Positions 17,374 through 24,377 of a DNA stretch of 42,372 nt are shown in pieces. Every line of letters starts with the position of its first letter. Positions within the stretch are counted from its first letter, which is position 1. The DNA is taken from positions 1-42,372 of the forward strand of contig JAHEDH010000011.1 of the NCBI GenBank assembly GCA_024641285.1. The letters are read 5' to 3'. Origin of the DNA: a bacterium. GTDB lineage: Bacteria; Actinomycetota; Acidimicrobiia; Spongiisociales; ZC4RG35. The notes under the pieces are model-generated. The model had not been told where the DNA came from. It ran no database searches and was given only the letters and a program-made list of their open reading frames with translations. The translations under genes were made by a program, and so were the position numbers.

Positions 17374-18198
17374 TCAGCCCACTTCGATCTCCATGCCTTC
17401 GAAGGCGGCGTGGGTGTCGGGGAACACCGCCTGTGCCTGGTCGACGATGGCATTGACGCCCTCGTCGTCGCGGGAAGGGTCGTGGCTGGTCAGGATCAGC
17501 TGACCGACGCCTGCTCGTTTGGCGAGCGACACGGCCTCGAGCCAGGTGGAATGGCCCCAACCCTCCTTCTCGGTCAGATACTCCTCGGGCAGGTACTGGG
17601 CGTCGTAGACCAGCACATCCGCGCCACCGGCCAGAGCGAGCAGCTTCTCGTCCGCACCGGCCTGGCCGTGCTCGACGTCTGTAGCTATCACGATCGACTT
17701 GCCATCGCGCTGGATCCGATAGGCCATCACGCCGTCGGGGTGGTGGAGGACGCGAGGGATGATCTCGAACCCGTCCACCCACATGGGCTCCTCCGTCACT
17801 TCACGGAACTGCTTCTTGGCGGCGGTGCCTCGGAAATTGACAGGAAACCACGGTGGTCGCATCACCCGGTCGATCGCCTCCTCGATGTCCATGCCGCCGA
17901 CATCACGTCCATAGAAGGTGAAGCGGTTGTCGGGGTGATAGAGCGGCTTGAAGAAGGGCAGCGCCAGGCAGTGGTCCCAATGGAGGTGGGTCAACATGAT
18001 CGAGAACTGCAGAGGCTCACCCGTCGGGAGCCGATCGTGCAGAGCCATCGCACCGGTCCCGGCGTCCACGAGGAGACGTTCGGTCGGTGAGATCTCGATC
18101 TCGAAACAGGTCGTGGCGCCGCCATACCTGAGGTACCTCTCGCCACTGACGGGCACCGATCCCCGGCACCCATGGACGTTGACCGTGAAACCCGACAT
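17374..18198 (-). CDS. MBL-fold metallohydrolase (COG1235/PhnP-like)
   Basis: 274 residues from ATG 18198; an in-frame TTG at 18219 is an alternative. The start reads NVHGCRGSVPVSG, then RYGGATTCFEI and LLVDAGTG, typical of the PhnP-like branch of metallo-beta-lactamase-fold phosphodiesterases. The metal motif THLHWDH is at residues 70-76. Further ligands are probably H in LHHPDG, D in IATDVEHG and H in LTSHDPS. Members usually hydrolyse cyclic phosphate or nucleic-acid phosphodiester bonds in the cytoplasm, but the substrate of this branch is not settled. TAGTCT (18237-18232) may be its -10 element and would leave a short leader before the ATG. It stands alone, facing the giant gene. Confidence 0.85.
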   Translation of the reverse strand: MSGFTVNVHGCRGSVPVSGERYLRYGGATTCFEIEISPTERLLVDAGTGAMALHDRLPTGEPLQFSIMLTHLHWDHCLALPFFKPLYHPDNRFTFYGRDVGGMDIEEAIDRVMRPPWFPVNFRGTAAKKQFREVTEEPMWVDGFEIIPRVLHHPDGVMAYRIQRDGKSIVIATDVEHGQAGADEKLLALAGGADVLVYDAQYLPEEYLTEKEGWGHSTWLEAVSLAKRAGVGQLILTSHDPSRDDEGVNAIVDQAQAVFPDTHAAFEGMEIEVG

Positions 18199-18305
18199 TG
18201 CAGAGGACCCAACTTTCAACAGCGGTGGCGCAGACTAACCCCTCTATCGGCCATGCGGTCGAAGGACCTTGAGACGAACCCCTACCGGAACCGACGTAGC
18301 GGACA

Positions 18306-18311
18306 TAGGGT
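18306..18311 (+). promoter_or_regulatory. Leaderless-type -10 element of the DUF2461 gene
   Basis: TAGGGT is followed by six bases and ATG 18318, with no ribosome-binding site in between. Confidence 0.55.
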
Positions 18312-18317
18312 ACGGCC

Positions 18318-19004
18318 ATGGCGAAACGACACTTCACCCCCGCTCTGTTCACCTTCCTCAAGGACCTCGACGCCAACAACGAGCGAGACTGGTTCAACGA
18401 CCACAAGGACCGCTATCTCGACTCGGTGCAGGAACCGGCGATCGAGTTCATCATCGACTTCAAACCCAAGCTCCAGCAGATCAGCCCTCACTTCACCGCC
18501 GAGGCGAAGACGGTCGGCGGCTCGCTCTTCCGCATCCAACGTGACACCCGCTTCTCGAAGGACAAGACCCCGTACAAGCAGAACACCGGGATGCAGTTTC
18601 GTCACGAGGCGGCGAAAGACGCCCACGCCCCGGGCTTCTACCTCCACCTGCAACCGGGTGAGTGCTTCGCCGGGCTGGGACTGTGGCGCCCCGAGACGAA
18701 GATCGCCTACCAGATCCGCGAGTACATCGCCGAACACCCCGATGAGTGGAAGAAGGCGACCCAGGGCAAGCGGTTCACCGACGTGTGGGAGCTCAGCGGC
18801 GAGTCACTGGTACGGCCCCCGAAGGGATTCGACGATGACCACCCGCTCATCGACGACCTCAAGCGCAAGGACTTCATCGCCTCGACCAGGCTGACGCAGA
18901 AGCAGATCACGTCGGATGGCTTCCTCGACGAGTACGCCAAGCTCAACAAACGCGCAGCACCGTTCATGGAGTTCCTCTGCCAGGCGGTCGGTGTTCCGTT
19001 CTAG
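18318..19004 (+). CDS. DUF2461 (TIGR02453) family protein
   Basis: 228 residues, the full family length. Marks of the family are FLKDLDANNERDWFNDHKDRY at the N-terminus, SLFRIQRDTRFSKDKTPYK in the middle and the FYLHLQPGE/GLWRPE strand pair. Proteins of this family are soluble and widespread in bacteria. Their biochemical activity is unknown to me. The start codon is fixed by the TAGGGT element six bases upstream. The stop overlaps the ribosome-binding site of the next gene, so translation of the pair is probably coupled. Confidence 0.88.
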   Translation: MAKRHFTPALFTFLKDLDANNERDWFNDHKDRYLDSVQEPAIEFIIDFKPKLQQISPHFTAEAKTVGGSLFRIQRDTRFSKDKTPYKQNTGMQFRHEAAKDAHAPGFYLHLQPGECFAGLGLWRPETKIAYQIREYIAEHPDEWKKATQGKRFTDVWELSGESLVRPPKGFDDDHPLIDDLKRKDFIASTRLTQKQITSDGFLDEYAKLNKRAAPFMEFLCQAVGVPF

Positions 19005-19013
19005 GAAGTGACC

Positions 19014-19370
19014 ATGGGTGTCAACGTCTCACAGACCGACAGTTCAGTCGTCCTCCGCTTCGGGCCGCTCCAGTCGCTGTTCGGCCTGAAGGGCAGACTC
19101 GACATCCCGAGGAGTCAGATCACTTCGGTCGAGGTGATGGATCGAACCGGGGTCCCCGCCACGGAGGGAACGTGGCTGAGGGCACCCGGCACACAGATCC
19201 CCGGGCTCATCCGATACGGCTCGTACGGGCGGGAGCCGCTCCGGGAGTTCTGGCTCGTGCTCCGACAGACGCGGGTCGTCGTCATCGGCGTTGCCGACTG
19301 GGCCTACCACCGGGTCGTCATCGGGTCCGGCGATCCGGATCGCCTGGCGAGCGAACTCGAGGGGTCTTGA
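19014..19370 (+). CDS. Small PH-like domain protein
   Basis: 118 residues of alternating beta strands and turns, with no membrane helix. The pattern (IPRSQITSVEVMDR, then strands ending in FWLVLRQTRVVVIGV and a C-terminal helix) fits the bacterial PH-like fold used for small regulatory or membrane-surface proteins. AGGAAG, overlapping the stop of the DUF2461 gene, sets ATG 19014 as start. GTG 19008 is possible but would destroy that site. The last 53 bp overlap the tail of the convergent MFS gene. The role is unknown; co-expression with the DUF2461 protein is likely. Confidence 0.75.
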   Translation: MGVNVSQTDSSVVLRFGPLQSLFGLKGRLDIPRSQITSVEVMDRTGVPATEGTWLRAPGTQIPGLIRYGSYGREPLREFWLVLRQTRVVVIGVADWAYHRVVIGSGDPDRLASELEGS

Positions 19371-20547
19371 CCGTCACAAGCGATGCCAGCCGGGCTCGGA
19401 CCACCAGGATGATGCCCGTCGCCCCGGCGAGGCCGAGCGAGACCGTCAGCCAGGCGGCATCGAACGAGCCTCGGTCGATGACGAAGCCGAGCAGCAGCGG
19501 CCCCAAACCTGCGCCAACGAACACCCCGGCCTGGGTGATCGCACTCGATGAGGCCACCGAGCCTCGATTGGCGTTGACGACGGTGAAGGTCATCAACCCC
19601 GGCCAGCCCCACCCCGTCACGTAAGCCACCAGGACACCGATCACGAACCACGCAGCAGTGGTCAGCGGGAGAAGCGCGAACACGACCGCGCCGACGCCGG
19701 TGAGGGTCGCCATGCCTCCGAACCCACTCCATCCGTACCGGTCTGTGAGGACGCCCACGCCGATCCGGGCGGCGATCGAGAGCGCTGCTCCCGAGAACTG
19801 CAGCCAGCCGGCCTCCGATTCGGTGAACCCGAGGTCGAGTGCGGCGCTCACCAGGTAGGTGCCCAGACCGATCGCCGCCCACGTTGCCAAGGCAGAGCCC
19901 GACCCGAGTCCAATGAGCCAGCGAGTCGACATCGAGGGCCTCACGGGGCGATCCCCGGGTTCGTGCTCGGCGCGGACTGTCGGAATGACCTGAGAGGACG
20001 GAACGAGAAACGAGAGTCCGAGGGCGATCATCGCCGCGCCAACCACCGCCCAACGCCAGCCGAAGCTCACGACGACGGCGGGGACTGCGAGGCCGGCCAG
20101 CAGTGCCGATGCCGGGATGCCGGCGTGCTTGGCTCCGAAGATGGCCGCCCGGCGCTTCGGGTCGGTGTGGTCCGAGAGCGCCAGGTTGGCCGCAGGGTTC
20201 GAGATGCCGTACAGGCAGGCGGCCAGCACCAGTAGTGCCCCCATCGTCCAGAAGTTCCGCGCGAGCACAGCGATGGCCAGCATCACGCCTGCCGATGCCC
20301 TCGTGTTGATTCGCATGGCGCGTTGCCAGCCAACCCGCTGAACCCATCGCCCCATCGGGGCAGATGCCACCGAGGCGGTCAGGAAGAAGCTCGAGGTCAA
20401 TGCGCCGAGACCGACCGGGCCGATGCCGAACTCGTCGCCGATCTGGAAGAAGGCTGCGCCCAGCAGAAACGCCGGCTGCGTACTCGTGGTGACGACCATG
20501 ATGGCCAACACCAGCAGACGGGCGGGCGACGGCGACCGATCGCTCAC
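19318..20547 (-). CDS. MFS transporter downstream of a thiamine-binding protein
   Basis: 409 residues, about 12 membrane helices and the MFS loop GRWVQRVGWQRAMRI after helix 2. GTG 20547 is chosen because it overlaps the TGA of the upstream gene (GTGA), a translational-coupling arrangement. The coupled partner is an MTH1187-type thiamine-binding protein, so the carrier may move thiamine, a thiamine precursor or another small metabolite; this rests on gene order alone. At its 3' end it overlaps the oppositely oriented PH-like gene by 53 bp. Confidence 0.87.
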   Translation of the reverse strand: MSDRSPSPARLLVLAIMVVTTSTQPAFLLGAAFFQIGDEFGIGPVGLGALTSSFFLTASVASAPMGRWVQRVGWQRAMRINTRASAGVMLAIAVLARNFWTMGALLVLAACLYGISNPAANLALSDHTDPKRRAAIFGAKHAGIPASALLAGLAVPAVVVSFGWRWAVVGAAMIALGLSFLVPSSQVIPTVRAEHEPGDRPVRPSMSTRWLIGLGSGSALATWAAIGLGTYLVSAALDLGFTESEAGWLQFSGAALSIAARIGVGVLTDRYGWSGFGGMATLTGVGAVVFALLPLTTAAWFVIGVLVAYVTGWGWPGLMTFTVVNANRGSVASSSAITQAGVFVGAGLGPLLLGFVIDRGSFDAAWLTVSLGLAGATGIILVVRARLASLVTVKTPRVRSPGDPDRRTR

Positions 20548-20852
20548 TCTGTAGCGAGCTTCGACTGGACCGAGCTGACCTTGTCGGCCATCGTCTGCTC
20601 CCGATCGGTCCGGGTGCCGAACTTCATCGTGGTCGAGATCCGTGGTGCCCCCATCTCGTGCACCACTTCGTGGCACCGCTTGACTGCGGCGAAGACCTCG
20701 TCCCACTCCCCCTCGACATTCGTACCGTAGGCATGCAGCGAGGTCTCGACGTCGAACTCGGCGAACACCCGCTCACACGCCGCGATGTACTCCGAGACCG
20801 ACACACCAACCCCGATCGGAACGACACACACATCTGCGATCACGTTCATCAT
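20544..20852 (-). CDS. Thiamine-binding protein, MTH1187/DUF77 family
   Basis: 102 residues, the usual size of this family. Recognisable features are the N-terminal strand MNVIADVCVVPIGVG, the SVSEYIAACERV helix, LHAYGTNVEGEW and VHEMGAPRISTTMKFGTR with its conserved arginines. Members form ferredoxin-like tetramers, and the related YkoF binds thiamine; a role as buffer or sensor in the cytoplasm is assumed for the family. Starts at 20852 or 20849 (two adjacent ATGs) are equally likely, and no good ribosome-binding site is seen. A 40-bp inverted-repeat element lies directly upstream, between this gene and the divergent exporter. Confidence 0.82.
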   Translation of the reverse strand: MMNVIADVCVVPIGVGVSVSEYIAACERVFAEFDVETSLHAYGTNVEGEWDEVFAAVKRCHEVVHEMGAPRISTTMKFGTRTDREQTMADKVSSVQSKLATE

Positions 20853-20860
20853 CACGATGA

Positions 20861-20900
20861 TTGCAGGATCCGGTTGAGGCGAGTAGCCGGGATCCTGCAA
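20861..20900. promoter_or_regulatory. 11-bp inverted repeat between divergent genes
   Basis: TTGCAGGATCC (20861-20871) and GGATCCTGCAA (20890-20900) are perfect inverted copies, 18 bp apart. They lie between the thiamine-binding-protein and YeiH starts. The right arm lies about 10 bp before GTG 20911. It could be an operator pair acting on both genes or a leader hairpin. Confidence 0.6.
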
Positions 20901-20910
20901 GAATCGCCGG

Positions 20911-21927
20911 GTGACATCGACGCTCGACAAGCCGGTCCTGAAACTCGACCTGATCCCGACCGCGCTGCTGGTGCTGGCGCTCGGAGTGGCGGCCCAGTTC
21001 ATCGGACCGCTGATCAACGGGATCAACGGCGTGGTGGTCGCCCTCATCCTCGGCTTGCTGGTCGTGAACGTGGGAGGCGACCGGATCGAGCTCGACGACC
21101 AGGTGCCGACCTTCCTGCTCAAACGTGCCCTCAAGTTCGCCGTCATCCTGCTCGGCGCAGGCATCGATCTCGGCTCGATCGCCGACGTCGGCCTCAAGGC
21201 CGTTGGCATCACGGCGGTCGCCGTCGTCATGGCGATGTCCATCTCCTGGTTTCTCGGCCGCTCACTCGGCCTGGTCAACCGCTCGGCGATCCTGATCGGC
21301 GTCGGCACCGCCATCTGCGGGGCAAGCGCCATCGCTGCGGTTGCACCGGTCTTGAAGGCCAAGAAGGAGGAGGTGGGTCTCGCGCTGGCGACGGTGTTCA
21401 GCTTCAACGCGATCGCGCTCTTGGCCTACCCCCTCATCGGTGCGGCCCTCGGGCTCACCCAGGTCGAGTTCGGGAGCTGGGCGGGAATCGGTGTCCACGA
21501 TACGGCTTCGGCAGTGGCCACCGGCTTCGCCTTCGGACCCGAGGCCGGCGAATTCGCCACGCTTGTGAAGTTGGAGCGGACACTGTTCCTGCTGCCACTG
21601 CTCGCGATCGCCGTCGCCGTCGTTCGCCGTGAGGACGGCGGGGAGGCAGACGGCGGCTCGACGCTCCGCGACAACTTCCCGTGGTTCATCGTCGGATTCG
21701 CCGTGCTCGCCACGGCCAACACGCTCGGTTGGCTCGGTGACATCGGCGGGTTCCTCAACGACGCCGCCAAGTTGATCATCGTGTTCGTGGTGGTTGCGGT
21801 GGGCTTGACCCTTCGACTGTCGAAGGTGGCTTCGATCGGCAAGCCGCTGTTCTACACCGGCTTCGCCGCCAGCCTGGCCGTCGGTGCATTCGCACTCGCG
21901 GCCATCGTCGGCCTCGGAGTGGGCTGA
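20911..21927 (+). CDS. YeiH/UPF0324 family putative anion exporter
   Basis: 338 residues with about ten membrane helices. The family hallmark GTAICGASAIAAVAPV (about residues 132-147) and LLGAGIDLGSI are both present. UPF0324 proteins are annotated as possible sulfate or sulfite exporters, but the substrate is not firmly proven. GTG 20911 is the only start that keeps the short hydrophilic N-terminus, and AAGAAT six bases before it could give a leaderless mRNA. A lipoprotein gene follows after 9 bp on the same strand. Confidence 0.87.
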   Translation: MTSTLDKPVLKLDLIPTALLVLALGVAAQFIGPLINGINGVVVALILGLLVVNVGGDRIELDDQVPTFLLKRALKFAVILLGAGIDLGSIADVGLKAVGITAVAVVMAMSISWFLGRSLGLVNRSAILIGVGTAICGASAIAAVAPVLKAKKEEVGLALATVFSFNAIALLAYPLIGAALGLTQVEFGSWAGIGVHDTASAVATGFAFGPEAGEFATLVKLERTLFLLPLLAIAVAVVRREDGGEADGGSTLRDNFPWFIVGFAVLATANTLGWLGDIGGFLNDAAKLIIVFVVVAVGLTLRLSKVASIGKPLFYTGFAASLAVGAFALAAIVGLGVG

Positions 21928-21936
21928 GGTTCCGTC

Positions 21937-22713
21937 GTGGAACCGCCTCCCCACGGCAAGCGTCGAACGGGCATGGGCACCAAGCTCTTCATCTTCACTG
22001 CCGTAGCGGCAGTTGTTCTCTCGGCCTGCGGTGGAGATGCCGAACCCGAATTGACCGCGCGATGTGGGCGCGTCGAGCTCCCAGTGTCAGGCCGGCCGAT
22101 CCTCCCCGACCGGCCGCTCACACCCGAGGCTCGCGAGGCAATGGCCTCGATCAACGACGTGGCCGAGGGTGAGGCGGCATTCTTCGGCGAGTACCGATGG
22201 ACGGTCGCCGAGCAGACAGACGATGCAGTCGTCGTCTTCGGCGAATCACTGGTTGCGCCGCCACCGGGAGCGCCGAGGTATGCCGACGCAGCGTTCAGCC
22301 GGCTCGATGGGGAGTGGCGACCGGAAGGGTGGGGTCAATGCCGCGTCGAGGTGGGGGCCGAGGGCTATGGCAACGCCCACTGGATCTTCGACCGGCACAT
22401 CGCTCCCGACCCGGAGTCCAACGCTCTCGAGATCGAGATCATGGAACAGGCATGCGCCAACGGCAAGGCCCCGTTCGACCGCGAGATCGTGCCGGTGATC
22501 ATCGAGTCAGACGACGCTGTCTCGATCACCGTGCTCGTGGAGTCGATCGGAGGCGACGTGACATGTCCCAGCAACCCCTGGCATTCGGTCGTGGTATCGC
22601 TTGGCGCAGCGCTCGGCGATCGCTCGGTGTTCGACGGTGCATCGATCCCACCGACCGAACGCACATGGCCGCCATCCTCAGAGAGCATCGACTCGGGAGG
22701 TCGGGAAGACTGA
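21937..22713 (+). CDS. Exported lipoprotein of unknown function
   Basis: 258 residues from GTG 21937, which has GGGCTGAGG eight bases upstream. ATG 21973 would give a more usual short signal peptide but has no ribosome-binding site. The lipobox is VLSAC, with the lipidated Cys at residue 31. The mature part is about 228 residues with scattered Trp and Cys residues (ARCGRVEL, WGQCRVEV, MEQACANG and VTCPSNPW). The even number of Cys suggests disulfides. I do not recognise the family. It follows the YeiH-type exporter by 9 bp and is probably made with it. Confidence 0.75.
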   Translation: MEPPPHGKRRTGMGTKLFIFTAVAAVVLSACGGDAEPELTARCGRVELPVSGRPILPDRPLTPEAREAMASINDVAEGEAAFFGEYRWTVAEQTDDAVVVFGESLVAPPPGAPRYADAAFSRLDGEWRPEGWGQCRVEVGAEGYGNAHWIFDRHIAPDPESNALEIEIMEQACANGKAPFDREIVPVIIESDDAVSITVLVESIGGDVTCPSNPWHSVVVSLGAALGDRSVFDGASIPPTERTWPPSSESIDSGGRED

Positions 22714-22782
22714 CAGACCGTCTCTGTCGGCAGCGCGGGACCGGTCACACCCGAACCGTCTTCCGGCAGACGCGCAGAGGTC

Positions 22783-23157
22783 TCAGTGCTCGCCAGTGGC
22801 CACTGCCATGACCATGGCCGTGACGTCGGTGTGGGTGATCGTGACGTGGATCTCGGTGACACCGAGCATCTCGGCGCGTCGCTTGGCGGTGCCATAGAGG
22901 TTCACGGTGGGTTTCCCACCGCCGGTGATCTCGATGTCGGTCCAACGGATCCGCCGCCAGCCGGTGCCCATCGATTTCATGACCGCTTCCTTCCCGGCGA
23001 AGCGGGCAGCGAGCCGACGGGCAGGCTTGGCATACCGCATGGCGTATTGGCGTTCGTGCTCGGTGAAGCACCGCTCGGCGAACTTCGGGTATTTGGCGAC
23101 GAGCGCCTCGACGCGATCGATCTCGGCGAGGTCGATCCCGAGTCCGATGATCCGCAT
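22783..23157 (-). CDS. acpS: Holo-[acyl-carrier-protein] synthase
   Basis: 124 residues, the normal length. The enzyme moves the 4'-phosphopantetheine arm from coenzyme A to the serine of acyl carrier protein, activating it for fatty-acid synthesis in the cytoplasm. Both signatures are intact: GIDLAEIDRV with Mg-binding D9, and RFAGKEAVMK with E57. ITHTDVTAMV closes the fold. ATG 23157 is supported by TAGTGT six bases upstream (leaderless type). It is a single-gene unit, ending 69 bp from the convergent lipoprotein gene. Confidence 0.96.
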   Translation of the reverse strand: MRIIGLGIDLAEIDRVEALVAKYPKFAERCFTEHERQYAMRYAKPARRLAARFAGKEAVMKSMGTGWRRIRWTDIEITGGGKPTVNLYGTAKRRAEMLGVTEIHVTITHTDVTAMVMAVATGEH

Positions 23158-23163
23158 CGGATC

Positions 23164-23169
23164 ACACTA
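23164..23169 (-). promoter_or_regulatory. acpS: Leaderless-type -10 element of acpS
   Basis: TAGTGT on the minus strand, six bases (GATCCG) and then ATG 23157. No ribosome-binding site lies between. Confidence 0.55.
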
Positions 23170-23197
23170 GGTCACAACGCTCGGAGCAGGCCGCTCG

Positions 23198-24256
23198 TCA
23201 GTCTCCGAATCCGAACCCGAATCCGCTCATGCCGAGGTCATCCACGAAAGTGACCTGGTCTGCCGGCGGCGCTTCCACCACGACGTCGGCGTCGTAGTCG
23301 AAGATCTCGTACACCATCCGCATGCTCTCGAATCCCTCACCCTCGGGGGCATCGACCTGAGTGCCGTCGATCTCGATCAGCAGCTTGTAGAGGTAGTTGT
23401 CGTCGATCCAGATATCGATGACCAGTTCGTCACTGACGTCCCCGAAGTCGCTGAAGAAGTCGTCGGGCTCACCAGCTTCGGCCAGGGAACGCACGTCATC
23501 GGGACCGTAGACCAGTTGGTAGTGGGTCGTCTGCACGCCCCGAACGAGTTCTGGGCCAACCTCGGTTACTTCGCCCCCGCCGTTCGTGAATGGCTGAAGG
23601 AGGTCCTTCGGGCTGGTCGGAGTGCCTTGCAGGAAGTCGGTCTCGAGGTCCGAGTTCTCGTCCGCAGGTCCCGCGATCCACTCGGTTTCGAAACCTCCCA
23701 TTGACGCCCACGTGGGGTTGTTCATGTAGACGGTGTCGCCCACCTCTCGCACTTCGAACTTGGTGAACAGAGCGAGAAGAATCTCGGCGAACGCAGCACC
23801 GAACTCGTCCTCCGGCGTCCCCGTCGCCTCGGCGTTCATCTGGCTTCGCATGGCATCGCCGATCGACGAGAGATCGATGGCAAAGCTCGAATCTCCCGTT
23901 CGGTTGTCGAACGCCGCTTCGAAGGCCATCCGGATGTCCTGGCCAAGCCCCTCTGCGGCGGTCATCGTGATCTCCCCGGTCATGCGGGCGCTTTTCACAT
24001 CAGACGACTCGGCCATCGCAGCGTGAATCCGGCGTAGCTGCGGGTTGACGGCGGCCTCGATCACAGGAGCCGGCGTCGTCGTGGTTTCGGCGGCCGTCGA
24101 AGAGGTGGTGGTGGACGCAGTGTCGTTCGGGGTCGGCTCGGCGGCGGTCGTGGTCGACGTGGTCGACGTCGGGGTGGTGTCCTCGACGATCGCCTCTCCC
24201 CCACAGGCGGCCACCACCAGGGCGGCGGCTGCCAAGAGTGCTACGCGGTGCTTCAT
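23198..24256 (-). CDS. Lipoprotein with Thr-rich linker, LppX/LprG-like
   Basis: 352 residues from ATG 24256, with GGAG nine bases before it. ATGs at 24265 and 24271 are less well placed. The signal peptide ends in VVAAC (lipidated Cys18). A low-complexity Thr/Ala/Pro linker of about 45 residues follows. The rest, about 250 residues, has a repeating antiparallel-strand pattern (MTGEITMTA, DTVYMNNPTW, THYQLVYGPDD, LVIDIWIDDNYLYKLLIEIDG) like the LppX/LprG and LolA-type lipid-binding folds of Actinobacteria. It may shuttle or hold a lipid at the outer face of the membrane. The C-terminus is Gly/Phe-rich. The assignment is by fold pattern only. Confidence 0.72.
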   Translation of the reverse strand: MKHRVALLAAAALVVAACGGEAIVEDTTPTSTTSTTTAAEPTPNDTASTTTSSTAAETTTTPAPVIEAAVNPQLRRIHAAMAESSDVKSARMTGEITMTAAEGLGQDIRMAFEAAFDNRTGDSSFAIDLSSIGDAMRSQMNAEATGTPEDEFGAAFAEILLALFTKFEVREVGDTVYMNNPTWASMGGFETEWIAGPADENSDLETDFLQGTPTSPKDLLQPFTNGGGEVTEVGPELVRGVQTTHYQLVYGPDDVRSLAEAGEPDDFFSDFGDVSDELVIDIWIDDNYLYKLLIEIDGTQVDAPEGEGFESMRMVYEIFDYDADVVVEAPPADQVTFVDDLGMSGFGFGFGD

Positions 24257-24331
24257 CGGTGTCATCTCCATCGCGGCTGTCGGTCGTACATCGGCCGTGT
24301 CCACCCCTATCTGTACCACACCTTCGAACTT

Positions 24332-24368
24332 GGGTCGCTTGAACGCCCACACGGCGGTCAAGCGACCC
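24332..24368 (-). terminator. Long hairpin after glmS
   Basis: Arms 24332-24342 and 24358-24368 pair perfectly over 11 bp. After one A-G mismatch the stem continues with CGCC/GGCG around a CACAC loop. It begins 9 bp after the glmS stop. No U-tract follows. Confidence 0.7.
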
Positions 24369-24377
24369 GAGATCGGA

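Noticed and set aside
22714-22782. Terminator between the lipoprotein gene and acpS
   Set aside because: Only a short bulged stem (GACCGGT with ACCGTC) is visible, too weak to call.
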